The position numbers and the translations under genes were made by a program. Positions 10,675-23,699 of a DNA stretch of 64,000 nt are shown here, in pieces (positions within the stretch are counted from its first letter, which is position 1; each line of letters begins with the position of its first letter). The stretch comes from Muscardinus avellanarius (taxonomy: Eukaryota > Chordata > Mammalia > Rodentia > Gliridae): assembly GCA_963383645.1 (NCBI GenBank), contig OY726565.1, forward strand, positions 27,800,966-27,864,965. The letters are read 5' to 3'. Under the pieces are notes generated by a model, which did not search any database, was not told the origin of the DNA, and worked only from the letters and a program-made list of their open reading frames with translations.

Positions 10675-13479
10675 GAAAGGTAAAATGAAGACTTGGGAGT
10701 TGGAGCAGCGGTGAAATTGCCTGTCGATGGAAGGCCAGCAGGTTTCCAGAAAGGTACAAAGCCAAACTATTTGATCTAAATATAGTCCTTAGGGTGGCCC
10801 CATGTCTGTAGGGGGGCTCATGTTCCATTTCCTTAGTAGCTGGCTGATCCCTTTTATTTCATATTGAAAGCCCTAAGTGTTGATTTTCTTGACTTCTATG
10901 TACTTCACACAATATCATTATGTTGCATTTAAATCATTTTTACTTCTTCTAGGGGTCAGTTTTAAGCAGGCAAAGGATAAGCTGGAAATCTGTTCTGGGA
11001 AATTAGTTATCTCAAAATATATCCTTATTTCTCTATTTATTGCTCAGGATGCAGAAAAAATATCAGAAATCTCTTTTTATCTTTTATACAACAGAATTGT
11101 GGTAAACGTCCTGATTGCTTCATTTTAATATACTATTTTAAATAAATACATCAGTAGAGAAAATAATGTCAAATCATGTAACCACCAGCCCCTACTGAAA
11201 TATCCATAGAGGTGACAATGTGTCCTGCCAAAACCAGATTCACAGCTGGTAGATACTAAGATGCTACACTCAGGACACATCCATTCTGGGCTCTTAAAAA
11301 TACTTTCCTTTTCATCATCAAATCTAGCACATGATTTTCACAAGGTAAGAGTGACTTAGGATTTTCATTTGCAACATCACAGGAACATTAAACTGGTAGT
11401 TATCATTAAAGCTAAGGATATTGGTTCAAGCCCCCCCCCCAAAAAAAATCAAGGGTAGTTGGCTTAGACAGAACAATAGTTCCAAATAAAATAAAATAAA
11501 TAAAAGTAAACTGTCACAAATGAGTAAGTTTTAAAGCAGATTTAAAACAAAAATCTTTGGGAAAACTGAATTCTACTTCATTATAACTATTCACTTAACA
11601 GATGGCAATTAAAGAAATAAGTAGAAACCTAAGGGCATATTAAAGTGGCAACATTTAAAAAGTTCTAAAGCTGTCCAAAGTTGCAGTGCTTGCCAAATTT
11701 CCATCTTAATTAACCTCTGCTCAAGATATCTTGTTCCTCAGCTTCTTAGTCACATACTCACAACAAGCACGGAGACTGACTCACTCCACCCAGCCGTTTA
11801 GTATGCACCGCTAATCTCAGCTCTGAAAGGACAGAGGCCCTAAGGTCCAAACAGCCATTGTAGGTTTTATGTCATTTGTGGGCTTGTTGACCTTATCTTT
11901 GACCACCTCTGCAAGTGTTAAAAACAAGGCCCAGGAACAGTAAAGACAGAGACAATTTGGGATGGCTACGTACATGAAGGGATGGCATGGTGTGACAAGG
12001 ATGGTGGCACATGTCTGGATGACAGATTAGAGGTGAACATAGAATGACATCATTATTCAAGAAGATCATTCAGGAAGAAAGAGTAGATTACATCACATTG
12101 CATCTACTGACAAAAGCCAATGTATAAAATGTTAGAGAAGACAGAAAATCATAAAAAGCATAAATTATAAACTTTAACAACAGTGCAGAAGAAATGGATA
12201 TAAACATATTTTCTAGGTGAGGAAGAAACAATTTTCTAAACAAAACAGATTTGGTGGCAAATCTTTGGAGAAATCAGTGGTGTTAACGAGGAGTTAGATT
12301 TAAGAAGAAAGAAGCGCCTATTCTGTGCGATGGGAAGACTGAAGGAAGCAGAGGGAGTGTTAGTTTTTTTTCACTAGAAGGTAGGAGGCAGACTATCCAC
12401 CAAGAAGGACAGGGTGGGGACACCAGTTACTGGAGGTGTCGAGTTGACTGGGGTGGTAAGAAGTGGGAAAGTTTTTCATGAATGAAGAATGCAGAGCAGC
12501 ATGCGAGGCTGAGGTGACACTGCAAAGCATACATTTGTGCAAACTACAATGTAAAAAGTTTTAAGACTTTGATAATAATAAAATCTTTTAGCAGGCTTCC
12601 CGTGGCTTCACATAGAAGGGAGATGATTAGGGCAGAATTGCAGCTGCATACATCAGGCAGGGCAGGAGCAGTTGGCAAGACCTCGAGTGAGTCAGTAAAA
12701 ATGGTCGAAGTGACCACAATATTTACGCCATGGATGGAAGAAGAAAAGCTCATCTTCCCTTTGCCGATCAATTGGGATTAAAGAGAGTGACCCAAGACCC
12801 AAAGGTCCCTGTTAGTCACAGAGCTGGTGGAAGCAGATGAGAGAGCAAATTTCATGGAAGTAGTGGGGGAAGAGGAGGGTGTGGTTATAGAAGAGAATAT
12901 CAAAGTTATTGTTTTTAATTTAACATTTTAGAGAAAACAATATTGATTAATAACAAGATAAACATAATTTGATTTAAAATGATCTTGAAACCAAGCTTCA
13001 ACTACAAGATGGTTTATTTCCTTCGGAAATTAAATTCCTTCAAGTTTATGGCAATAGTTGGAGGAGAGATGAAGACTGATTTATTAAAATCCTCCAAGTG
13101 TGTGCATCAGCGGCATGAAGTATTGTGCATGATGACACTGTTTATGACCAGAGGCTGGGAAAGCTTCGTATGGTTCTAGAAATAAATCTCTGATCTTTAG
13201 AGAGATGTGGGGAAGCGATGATCCCACGGTGGCAGCAGAGAATAACACCAGTGTCTGCAGAATACCATGTTGTTGTTGAAATTTCTGATTAATAAACACA
13301 ATATTGTCAAGGACACCAGTTTCTCTAACCCTAATGTTTTATTTTCAAAGGCTTCAACATGTGGAAAACACGATGATAAAGAAAACAAGTTCTTAAATTT
13401 AGATATGAAGCTAATGAAATCCTACTATCTTGTGAGGAAATAAACCTATTAGCGTTAAAATAGTCCTAGTTATCAAAAT
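10675..13479. other. 2.8 kb unique sequence, no supported gene
   Basis: No family recognised. A homopolymer junction C(11)A(8) lies near 11431. Open frames (for example 10877-11128 plus) are short and AT-biased. Confidence 0.45.
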
Positions 13480-13490
13480 AAGGTATCTAG

Positions 13491-13692
13491 CCGGGCGTGG
13501 TGGCGCACGCTTGTAATCCCCACGCTTGGGAGGCGGAGACAGGAGGATCAAGCAGGTTCGAAACCAGCCGCGCGCGCTGGCTTAGGAGACCCTGTTTCCA
13601 AATAAAAATGTAAAAATGGGTCTGGGAGTGTAGCCCGGAGGTAGAAGGGCTTCCAGGAACCCCAGTACCACCAAAAAAAAAAAAAAAAAAAA
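13491..13692 (+). mobile_element. young B1-dID SINE with perfect target-site duplication
   Basis: Near-consensus dimer flanked by an exact 11-bp duplication AAGGTATCTAG (13480-13490 and 13693-13703). The A tail is about 22 bases long. Evidently a recent insertion. Confidence 0.95.
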
Positions 13693-13703
13693 AAGGTATC
13701 TAG

Positions 13704-14282
13704 TAATTTAGCACTCACATTTTATGTTAGTAATAGAAAAATATTTTTTAAAATCCTAAAGACTTGGAGTAAGAGATTGGAGAAAGAGAAAGGGACAGAA
13801 CGAGGAGAAGAAATGAATGGCGTCCAAGGTCACTGGGACGCACGGGCAGCTCCTCACTTTCATCAGGTCACCGCTGTGGTTACTAGTTCCTTTCCGGTGT
13901 TGAGGAGATGCGACTGGGCTGGGGGAAGAACAGGACGCCGAGCTGCCCAGGGTCCCAACTACTGTATGATCACAGCTCCAAATAGAACTTGGCTGGCATG
14001 TGACTCCAGTCGGACAAAGATTAACTAGCTTTTAAATTTATGGATGTTATGTTTCATAATAAAATGTTCAAAATACCAGAGAATCTCTTGATAAATACCA
14101 AAATGTTAGGGAGTCATTTTTCAGAGGGAGAATTTAATGAGAAATAAAATATTCAAATGTTAACATAAGTTATCTGAGTGGGATTGCAGGTGGTCTTCTC
14201 AATAGCTTCTAAATTCTCTACAATGAACATCTACAAATAATTTCTGAAGGCCATTCCTTTACTTATTTGGATAATTTAACAA
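13704..14282. other. unique sequence
   Basis: No repeat or exon recognised. The 83-codon frame at 13777-14028 has no family signature. Confidence 0.4.
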
Positions 14283-14443
14283 CGTCTCTTGTAATTCCAG
14301 CACTGGAGGATCACAGATTCGAGGCAAGCACATGTCAGCTTATCGAAGCCCTGTTTCAAAATAAAACAGAAAATTGGGCTGGTAATGTAGCTCAGAGGTG
14401 AAATTCCCCTGGGTTCAATCCCCAGTATCACCCCCCCCCCCAA
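14283..14443 (+). mobile_element. B1-dID SINE, 5' truncated
   Basis: Starts within the B1 part (CTTGTAATTCCAGCACTGG) and keeps a full ID half. The tail starts with a run of C rather than A. Confidence 0.75.
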
Positions 14444-15383
14444 AATAAAACCCACTCTGCTACTAAATGTATGTATAGGTACTTCTCAACTCATGGTGGA
14501 TCTATATCCCATTGAAAATATTGTAGGTAAAAACACATTTAAAATACCCGATCTCCTGACCATCCAGACTTAGCAACAGAGCAGGGTAGAAGCATCGTGG
14601 TTAACCCTCAGGGCAGCAGAGCTGGGTCTCAAATCATAAAGCCAACTGCCACAAGCCAGGGACTAACTGTATCTCTTTGTAGTTGGAAGAAAATAGTAAA
14701 TACTCCTAAAATAAATAATGAAAATAATAATGTGTTATAGAAAAGTATTCTTGCAACCATAGGTTGATACTGCAATATCAGCCCAGGTTTCTTTTAACTT
14801 TAAAGTGTCTGTAATATGTTTATGGGAAAAAGAAACACATAGTTCAACAAACTAAGAAATATCTATGAAATTATATGACTTCTCCATTATAAATATATGG
14901 GACTGGAAGTTTTCCAAAGCACACAAAAAGGCACACACAGAAATGTGATGCTCTGTTCTTTTTGCCAGTTGGCAAGATAGAATTCTTTCCATCATCCACT
15001 TCAGGACCCAGGCTCTGCCCTTTATCTTTAAAGCTATAAATAGTTTGGGGCTCCCTCTGAGTTGAAAAGGGCCTGGGGGCTGGAGCCCCCAAAGGCTCAA
15101 CTGGACATTTTCTCCTAAGGAACTAATAATCTGCAGGGTTAACTCACTAAAACTTTGGCAAGAACATCTATTTTGAAAGAAGCTAGTAGACAGGCATCTA
15201 GTTCTGAGTAGAGATTAGCTCCATTAAGATATCAAGAAAGATTACTGCAGCTTTTATAGTCAGTGAAATTCTGAACATTTCAAGAACTCATCTATAGGAT
15301 GAAATCATTCTTTCTAGGGCCCTTGGTGAAACGTTCCTTTGCTCTGGGCTACCAAAATACTAATTCTGTGTAGAAACACTTTT

Positions 15384-15387
<4 letters not shown>
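14444..15387. other. unique sequence
   Basis: Nothing recognised. Confidence 0.4.
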
Positions 15388-15428
<41 letters not shown>

Positions 15429-15617
15429 TGGTGTTGGGAATTGAATCCAAGCTGCTCTGCTATTCAGTTACACCATCAGCCCTTTCATTTTTTTTATTTA
15501 CTTTTATTTTAAAGAGGATATCACTAAGTCATCATGCATTGGCCTTGAACTTGGAATCCTCTAGACTCAGTCTCCCAATTACTGGGAAAAAAGCCATGTG
15601 CCATCATGCCCAATTCC
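15388..15617 (-). mobile_element. diverged B1-dID SINE with (CA)n tail
   Basis: Minus-strand dimer, tail as (TG)n at 15388-15427. Confidence 0.8.
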
Positions 15618-15860
15618 TTTAACAATTTTGTCATGAGCAACGGACCACAAGATCCTAAGATCAGTAAGTGACATTACACACAGTTTGTCTCTTTCCACAA
15701 TGTCACGAGGTTTGTTCAACACTTGAAGGTTGGAGCACACAGGATATGATTAGAAAATTATCTAAAGAAAGGTCAGCTAGTTTCCGATGCTAAGTGGCTG
15801 CTTTGCCAAAGCTAATTATCTATGAATGAATATACAATGATAATGATACCCTTCAGACTA
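15618..15860. other. unique sequence
   Basis: Nothing recognised. Confidence 0.4.
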
Positions 15861-16057
15861 ACTTTTTTTTTTTTTTGGTGGTACTGGGGATGGAACCCAG
15901 GGGCCTTCTACCTCTGGGCTACATTCCCAGACCTATTTTATATTTTATTTGGAAACAGGGTCTCTAAAGCCAGCGCGGCTGGCTTCGAACCTGCCCGATC
16001 CTCCTGCTTCACCTCCCACGCGCGGGGATTACAAGCGTGCGCCACCACACCCTGCTC
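15861..16057 (-). mobile_element. young B1-dID SINE
   Basis: Near-consensus minus-strand dimer with a T(14) tail. Imperfect flanking repeat CAGACTAAC / CAGATTAAC. Confidence 0.9.
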
Positions 16058-16379
16058 AGATTAACATTTTTAACTAACAATTCAAATAAATTTACTAGAT
16101 TAACAAATTATGTCAAACAAGTATATTAGACAATATATAAGTGCTATCATGCAAGCACTTCAAATTATTAGCAGATACCAAGTTATAGACAAGCAGGGGG
16201 AATGATGAATCAAGTCCAGGAGTAAAAGGACAGACTCTGAAGTTGGTCCAGAAGGATGCTGAGAAGGCTGCAGCATCACACTGATTCTCAGTCAGCTATA
16301 GCAGGGCCACGCCAAGCCACTGGATCCAAGTCATGTGCACAGTAGACTTGCTCTGGCGTGCTGTGTGTCAACAAAGATG

Positions 16380-16600
16380 ATTTTTTGTTGTTGTTGTTGT
16401 TGGTACCACGGATTGAATCTAGAAGCATTCTACCTCTGAGCCACACCCTCATCCCTATTTTTTTCTTTATTTTGAAACAGGGTCTCACTAAGTTGTGGAG
16501 GCCCTCACAAATTGCTGAAGCTGGCTGTAAAACCATAATCCTTCTGTCTCAGCCTCCCAAGTACTAGGATTACAAGTGGGCGCCACCATACCCAGCTCAA
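16380..16600 (-). mobile_element. B1-dID SINE, older subtype, (TTG)n tail
   Basis: Minus-strand dimer, tail GTTGTTGTTG at 16386-16401. Confidence 0.85.
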
Positions 16601-17008
16601 AACTGATCTTTTATAGCATTTCTAAAAGTGTTGTCAAGAGTCTTTGTCAGGCTTATTGAACTTTACCAGCCACTTAGTAGCCAAAAATGCATTGATAACA
16701 TAAGTCCATCAGCTGCAGAAAGAGATACATGATATACAAGGTCCATTATCAACAGCAGCACAGGCATGTTGGTCCGAGCCATAAGCTGATGTGTTTACGA
16801 GTTGCTTTATGAGTTCATGAGGTTATATCCTATACTCCACAATTTGTATATCCAAACAAGTTGTTTTTGAGTTCTGAAATTGTGTCCCATGCTCTATATA
16901 AATTTAAAATAAAAATTGATAGTCTTTTTTTCCTTCCAAAAGAACCTACTCCTTGTTACTTTGTATACATGCAAGTGATTTTGTAAGGAAAATGTGGATG
17001 ATTTGTTA
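16601..17008. other. unique sequence
   Basis: Nothing recognised. Confidence 0.4.
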
Positions 17009-17416
17009 ATTAATTAATTTATTTATTTATTTTTGGTGGTACTGAGGTTCCTGGAAGCCCTTCTACCTCTGGGCTACACTCCCAGACCTATTTTATACTT
17101 TTTTATTTGGAAACAGGTTCTCTTAAGCCAGCTTGGCTGCCTTCAAACCTGCGTGATCGCCGGGCGTGGTGGCGCACGCTTGTAATTCCTGCGCTTGGGA
17201 GGCAGAGGCAGGAGGATCGAGGCCAGCCGCGCTGGTTTAAGAGACCCTGTTTCAAAAATACAGAAAATAGGTCTGGGAGTGTAGCCCAGAGGTAGAAGGG
17301 CTTCCAGGAACCCCAGTACCACCAAAAAAAAAAAAAAAAAAAAAAAAACCTGCGTGATCTCCTGTCTCCGCCTCCCAAGCTCGGGGATTACAAGCGTGTG
17401 CCACCATGCCCGGCTT
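17009..17416 (-). mobile_element. young B1-dID SINE split by another SINE
   Basis: Outer minus-strand dimer in two pieces (17033-17158 and 17346-17416) with an ATTT-type tail at 17009-17032. It resumes precisely after the inner insertion. Confidence 0.9.
17159..17345 (+). mobile_element. young B1-dID SINE nested in another copy
   Basis: Plus-strand dimer inserted in the B1 part of the outer element. The duplicated target is CCTGCGTGATC (ending 17158 and 17359), preceded by As. Confidence 0.95.
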
Positions 17417-17544
17417 GGATTTGTTAATTTTTATGTTTACATAACTTTTAAAAATAGCTAGCCTTATTGCTTGAAAGGTGATTGGCCATTTAATTTTGTT
17501 GATTCATGTAATGCATAGAAAGGAGAATTTAAAAGCATCTCTGA

Positions 17545-17749
17545 GCTGAGCGTGGTGGCGCATGCTTGTAATCCCCGCGCTTGGGAGGCAGAGACTGGAG
17601 GATCGCGCAGGTTCGAAGCCAGCCGTGCGCGCTGGCTTAGGAGACCCTGTTTCCAAATAAAAATATAAAAATAGGTCTGGGAGTGTAGCCCAGAGGTAGA
17701 AGGGCTTCCAGGAACCCCAGTACCACCAAAAAATAAAAAATAAAAAAAT
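17545..17749 (+). mobile_element. young B1-dID SINE with perfect 14-bp target-site duplication
   Basis: Near-consensus dimer flanked by AAAAGCATCTCTGA at 17531-17544 and 17750-17763. Confidence 0.95.
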
Positions 17750-17763
17750 AAAAGCATCTCTGA

Positions 17764-19968
17764 AAGTCTAAATTAACCTAGATAAGAATAGAGGAATATT
17801 TGATGAAGAGTTTGGTAGATCAAGTAAACTGGTAGGAAATACTCAGCCTAACACATCTTCAGTTTGGAAACAGTGTTGGAAATTGGAGAAGAAAAATTTC
17901 CCAACAGTTTGTGTGCCTGACTAGATTTGGAGAGAAGTGGGGGAAAAGGATTGGAAGTTATTTTCTATGTGATATGAACATAAACCCTTTTCTGATACTG
18001 TAGTGAGGCCATTGCAGGAAAGATTTAAATCACTTTTCAATTTTCCTGGATTTCAGATTTGTGTTTCTTTGGCTGCAACAGCATGTTGAAATTGGCTTAA
18101 AGTCTGCCTAGCTTTGTGCAGGTGATGCCATACCAGCCACTGGGAAAGCTCTTTCATTAATCCAAAGCACTAAGCACTAGAGAAGGTGTCATCCTACTGA
18201 TAATGAGTGTGACTGCACTCTGCTGTAAAGCAAACTTCCCAACCAGGACTTTCACTGAGGGGGGGTTTCTGAGGCTGAAGCAATGGTGAGAGGTCAAGGC
18301 AAGCAAAACACATAATACAAAGGCAGACGCACCTACCCCGCCAGAAGGAAGCAGGGCCCAGGGCCTCATCAAATGAGCAGAGCATTGCAGCTGAAGAGCT
18401 ACGTCCACTGGAGACCCAGCGATGGAAAACACCAAGTCACGGGGAGTGCTGGCTTTCTGGGAAATGACCAGCTTCTGTTTCGGTACCGTGAGTTCCATCC
18501 CTAAATTGTATTTAATTAATCTTGATTCTCTCCTGCTGTCCTGCTGGCATCTCTGCATACGAACAGATAGTTAATTGTTACCATTTTTTTGGCTTTGTCC
18601 TTGAGTAAGTGCTTAGCCATTTTCTCTCATCTTTCTTACTACGGAACCACTGGGGTCACGGTTGACATTTCAAGTGTCTTTCTTCCATGCCCTTTCTTCC
18701 ACATCTCAGGAAGAACATTTGTGTTCCCGTCCCAATTCCCAGGTAACCTCTCTGCCTGTCCATTGCGCCCCCCCAACCACCCTGCCCCAAAGAAATCTGT
18801 TCACTTTTCTATAAGGTCACTACTGACATCCTCTAACCAAAGGAAGAGTGAGTTCTTCTCTTTCTCAAAGTAGGTGATATAAAGTGCTTTTTACTTCACC
18901 AACAGGGCTACACTTCTGGTTTTTTCCAGAATACAAATTATTCTAATAAAGGTCTCAGTGGAGCTATCACAGATAATGACTAGCAAGAAAAACATCTGGA
19001 CAAAAAGACTCATCCTCAAGGACCTCAGCGTTTTCTGAAAGGGTGAAAAGAGAAGAAATACTTCTGAAGAAGGGAGAAAATAAAATGAAACTTATTCCAA
19101 AAGAGACCATATGGCCTACAAGATGTGTGGGTACGAAAGACTCATGTGCTGAGGGAAACACAAATTTTGGAAATCAAAAATGAAACCCTTCACAAAGTAG
19201 GTCACTCCTCAAAACCAAAGTCTAAGACCATACTTCTTATCTCATACTTCTAATTTAGTCTACCTCTGCTGACATAAGTGCATTTTTAAAAAGTGAATTC
19301 AATTCTCACCTCAGCATAGTTTACATTTGTGGTGCAGCTAAGTGGCTTCATCCGGAGGGTGATGTCACGGAGCATATGCAGCTCAATATAACATCGTCCT
19401 CCGGTTTGAAAAATAGAGAAGATGCACATTTGAACTGGCTTCAGGAGCATATGCACATCCTAACCCTTCGCCATAGCTGTCCAGCACTGCCTGAAAAACT
19501 GAAAGCACCTTCAGAAGTAGGAAGACACTCTGTGACTTCCTTCAAGGCAGGATTTCTGCCTGGTTACTACTGACATTTGGGGCTAGGTAATTTTTAATAG
19601 CATTTATTTTTAGAAAAGTTTAAAATATTGAACAGAAAGTACTAAGGGCTCTTTTCCCATACACCATTGAGCTACATATTTTTTTTTCTGTAGAAAGCTG
19701 TCATGTACATTTTAAGATAAAGCATTTAACAGCACCACTGTGCTCTAGCCGCTATACGCCAGTAGCATATTCCAGTTTTGACACCAAAAATGTCACCAAA
19801 AAATTACCCAAAGTTCCTTGGTGGCCAAAATCATCCCTGAATGAAAATTATTATTTCAGAATTTGTCCATACCCCTGTAAGAAATAAATAAGCTATATTC
19901 TGTCTTCTAGTTTCTGAAAGGATAATCATATTTTAATCCTGTTTCACTAAAACAGCAGAGCCCAGTTG

Positions 19969-19971
<3 letters not shown>
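17764..19971. other. 2.2 kb unique sequence, no supported gene
   Basis: No repeat family or exon recognised. The 133-codon minus frame at 18157-18558 has no domain signature, splice context or start context that would support a gene. Confidence 0.45.
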
Positions 19972-20018
<47 letters not shown>

Positions 20019-20172
20019 GTACTGGGGATAGAACCCAGGAGCATTCTACCTCTGAGCTACACCCCCAGCCATTTATTCTTTATTTTGAAACAGGGTCTCA
20101 CTAAGTTGCAGAGGGCATGCATAGCTGAGGCTGGCTGTGAACCTGCGATTCTCCTGTCTCAGCCTCCCAAGT
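19972..20172 (-). mobile_element. B1-dID SINE with (CA)n tail, B1 end truncated
   Basis: Minus-strand element, tail as (TG)n at 19972-20016. The sequence stops at the CAGCCTCCCAAG block, so the B1 5' end is missing. Confidence 0.8.
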
Positions 20173-20689
20173 CCACACCTGACTCCAGTTGATGTTTTGA
20201 ATATTTATTCTCCTCAGATAAAACCACTATAAAATCAGCATAAATGTTTTAGAAAAATAAGGCAATCAGAGTGAGAAAAAAGGGAGTGAAGAGGAAACCA
20301 GAGATCTTCCTTAAGAAAGATCCACATGATGGTGACTCAAGGTTTATCTCTAACCCAACATGTCCAGAAGTGCAATATATTTCAAGGAATCATTAAATGA
20401 TCAAATTGAGAGGTTTTAATTTACAGAAACAAAGCTCACAAGATATTAAGTAAGAACAACCATGATAATTTGCTAATTTGCGATGAGAAACATTAAGGTG
20501 AGAAAGATCCCCATTCATACTGGCTTTGGGTGCGGTTTCCTCCTGTAGATTAGCTAGTGGCATGGAAACCAAACTTCCAGAGGGTGCTGGACATTGTGAA
20601 CAAGAGATCAAACTAGGGGCAGTAAGACTTGAGTTCTCACTGTTTAGAGAACTTCAGCGTTCACATAATTTGATATATCCATCTCCACA
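20173..20689. other. unique sequence
   Basis: Nothing recognised. Confidence 0.4.
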
Positions 20690-20890
20690 TTGAGACCCAT
20701 TCCCCTGCTCTGAGTTTCCTAGGGAAACTCTGGGGAGAGTCACATCTGAATGAGCATTCCTGGTTATGGGGTCAAAAAATATGCTAAAACTGGGTCGCTG
20801 GGTTCCACCCCCAGAGATTCTGACTTGGTAGGACTGGGGCAGGACCCCGTCATCCACAGTTTTAACAAGCAACCTGGGTGCTAGTGAAAC
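20690..20890. mobile_element. MER5-like hAT-Charlie DNA transposon fossil
   Basis: The block GGTTCCACCCCCAGAGATTC followed by a TCTGACTTGGTAGG-like segment matches the remembered MER5A/B core. It is a non-autonomous fossil with no coding capacity. Boundaries are approximate. Confidence 0.6.
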
Positions 20891-22493
20891 CATGGCCTTT
20901 GAGTTTGTTTGCTTCTCCCCTTTCCTTCTGGGTTCCGAGCAAATCTTTTCTTGTTAACACAATCTTTCTCTGGACCTGTGGAGACCTTCCCAGGTTGTAG
21001 TGAGGCCTGCCATCCTAGGAAACTCTTGGCTCCTAGGTAATGCTGGCTATGTGGGTCTGGATTTCTACTCAGTCAGAGCATCATCCCTCTTGCTTCCTTA
21101 CTGGGAATGGAAGGAGTAGGGGAGCACCAGGGTGTCGATGCCACGTGGCACAAGTACTCAAAAGATGCTTTCCACTAAATACTGCTGAAGATAATTAGCT
21201 AGAGGAAAGGACTTTTATCTCTTAAGCAGACTGAGACTTTTTTGTTGTTGCTCTTAGGTTATTGATTTCAGTGAAATTATAAAAAGGAGAACAGAATACT
21301 GAGGAACAGGCATCCTTACTTCTCTCCCTGCCCTCCAGTTACTAAACCAAATGTCCTGTTCTTCATGTTAAAAAGCCTATCTGTCTATTCATTCCGTGAA
21401 CATGTATTATATGTGGTTTTTTTTATGAGACAACTGTGATTTTTCAGTTTTTGAGACACAACATCTCTGCTCTGGGGCACAGAGTTGTAGGACCAGGACT
21501 CAGGATGGAACAGAAAAATAAAGAGAAGAAAGAACCTAACTCTAGTGGAGTAAAGCGTGGGTGGGCCTAGAGCAGAGGCAGCAGCAGCGTTGGTCAGATC
21601 ACACCTGAACGGAGAGGAGAGGATAAGGAGAAGCCCACTGAGCAGAGTGAGGAGGAGATGACGTTAAAATTGATGCACAGGGCATGTGAGAGAGGTGACA
21701 TGGGGAACCGGGCACCTCCCAAGATCTCAGTTACTGTTTGCCTGGAATTGGGGGTACATATGGAAAATGTGGGGTGTGGCGGGAGGTTATCTAGGCCACT
21801 TGGTGAAGGGCTCATGACTGAATGCAGGGCGTGTCTGGTATCTGGCTCTGAGGACTCCTCAGAGTCTTTCTCACAAGGGGAGGACAGAACAGGCTAATGT
21901 TTAAGGGCATCACTGGGCACAGCGGAGGCTGCCTGGACTCCAACGCTCAATCAGGGGCTGAGGTCCTGCATGAGGCAGGGGCATGGACAGGAAGGCCCAG
22001 GACTGCAGAGTACTGAGCATCTTTCTGCAGTTTTAAAACTTTCCTAGGACTTTTTCTAGCAGTTCTCAGAAGCAAGTTGCACAGCACAGAGAGATGATGG
22101 TTGAATTAATTCACAGTTGTCATGTGAAATTTATCTAGACCAAGGGGGTGATAATTGTTGCTGCTCTGAACAGGAGACATGGTGGAAGACAATGATGGAG
22201 GAGGAGAGAGGAGAAGGGTCAAATGATGAGGAAATAAGAAGGTAGGTAGGCTGTGCAGAGAGAAGGATACTGAAGATCACCACTGAGAAGTAGGTGAAGA
22301 CTCGGTACCATGTGCGACCCTGGTAGGAAGCCCTCCATAGCTAGCCTCTCATGTATCTTCCCTGTCAACTACTCACACCCCCTGAAACCACGGTGGGAAG
22401 GATGGTGCCCATCTAGGCCAGGCTGTGTGGCACCCGTGGCACCCTTGGTCACTGTGTTAGGAAGCTGGCAGGACTTCAGGAAATGGCATCTGC
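20891..22493. other. 1.6 kb unique sequence
   Basis: No recognised repeat or gene. Confidence 0.4.
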
Positions 22494-22852
22494 CGGGATG
22501 GACTGGGCCAGCTGGACAGACTGGACCTCAAAGACTCACTGATGGACTGACTGGACCTCAAGGGCTCACTGATGGACTGGGCCAACTGGACAGATGGACC
22601 TCAAGGACTCACTGATGGACTGGGCCAACTGGACCTCAAGGACTTACTGATGGACTGACTGGACCTCAAGGACTCACTGATGGACTGGGCCAACTGGACA
22701 GACGGACCTCAAGGACTCACTGATGGACTGGGTCAGCTGGACAGACTGGACCTCAAGGATTCACTGATGGACTGGGCCAGCTGGACAGACTGGACCTCAA
22801 GGACTCACTGATGGACTGGGTCAGCTGGACAGACTGGACCTCAAGGACTCAC
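22494..22852. repeat. minisatellite, about nine units of 28-44 bp
   Basis: Full unit of 44 bp, beginning GGGCCAGCTGGACAGACTGG and ending CACTGATGGACT. Shorter units of about 41 bp (missing three bases) and about 28-34 bp (missing the GGGCCAGCTGGACA part) are interspersed. This is typical of unequal exchange or slippage. It lies just upstream of a TATA-containing unit. Confidence 0.95.
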
Positions 22853-23210
22853 TCTGACCCCGCCCCCATGGAAAAGAGGTGGGGAAACAACCCAGGGTCG
22901 TTAAAGTGGGACTGGCAAAGGGTCATCAGTCACCCAAATGTAACAGGTATAAAGAAGGTGTCTAGAAAGACTATAAAACCCAACACATGCGACACTCCAT
23001 GCAGCTTTCCATGCCTGGAAACAAACTGCTCCTAGGCTGGTTCGGGTCACATAACCCCCTGCCCCAGGCGCCTTTCATCTGGGAATGACTCCTTCTGGGA
23101 CCTTCTACTCTTTCTAGTCTTTCTCACAGGGGCCTGCACATTCTCTAAATAAACCTCCTTACTCCCCATTTGTGCTTTCCGTTTCAATGCTTTCCAAGCA
23201 GATAAACAAT
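22853..23210 (+). promoter_or_regulatory. LTR-like promoter/polyA unit downstream of the minisatellite
   Basis: ACTATAAAACCC at about 22970 is a good TATA box. About 170 bp further on lies CTCTAAATAAACC (about 23141-23153), a polyadenylation signal. The TATA-to-AATAAA spacing and C/T-rich R-like stretch resemble the U3-R-U5 layout of a solo ERV LTR, and the minisatellite would then sit in U3. I cannot find convincing TG/CA ends or a target duplication, so the identity is inference. Confidence 0.35.
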
Positions 23211-23699
23211 GACTGAGATTGTGCAAAAAAAATTTAACATCTCCCAACCAGCAGGGGGGAAAAATCAGTGTCTCACTCCTGGGGACCTAAAAGCAGCTAC
23301 TTTGCTGCTACTTGTCTTGCTTGAAGTCTGGTCCTCTGGAGCATCATCATCTTTGCCTTGTGCTTAGTTCAGTAGGAAAACAAAAGAAAAGGGAAAGAGA
23401 GATGGAGCTGGAGAGAGATCGTAAATATGCAGGAGAAATAAGCAGGAACCTCATGTCCAAGAAAGAGAAAACATGGTTTTCCCAGCGGCTTTCCAGTTCC
23501 CAGCCCATTTCCCTGGATGGTCTTCCTATAATTTATTTACTAGGTCTGGTCCTCTAAGATGTATAACTGTTGGGAGGAAAAAATGTGCACTTACACTCAT
23601 AAATTAAGCAGTTCAAATCTGAACATTGTTAATTTATCAGACTGGCTCTATGTTACTGTTCAGCACCAGCCAGCTTCCAAGAAAAGTACTCCAGAAGGA
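23211..23699. other. unique sequence
   Basis: Nothing recognised. Confidence 0.4.

Noticed and set aside
18157..18558. 133-codon minus-strand frame
   Set aside because: No domain, signal peptide, splice or start context. Length is within chance expectation over 64 kb and six frames.
22494..22852. CRISPR-like array
   Set aside because: Units abut with no unique spacers, unit lengths vary, and the context is mammalian. It is a minisatellite.
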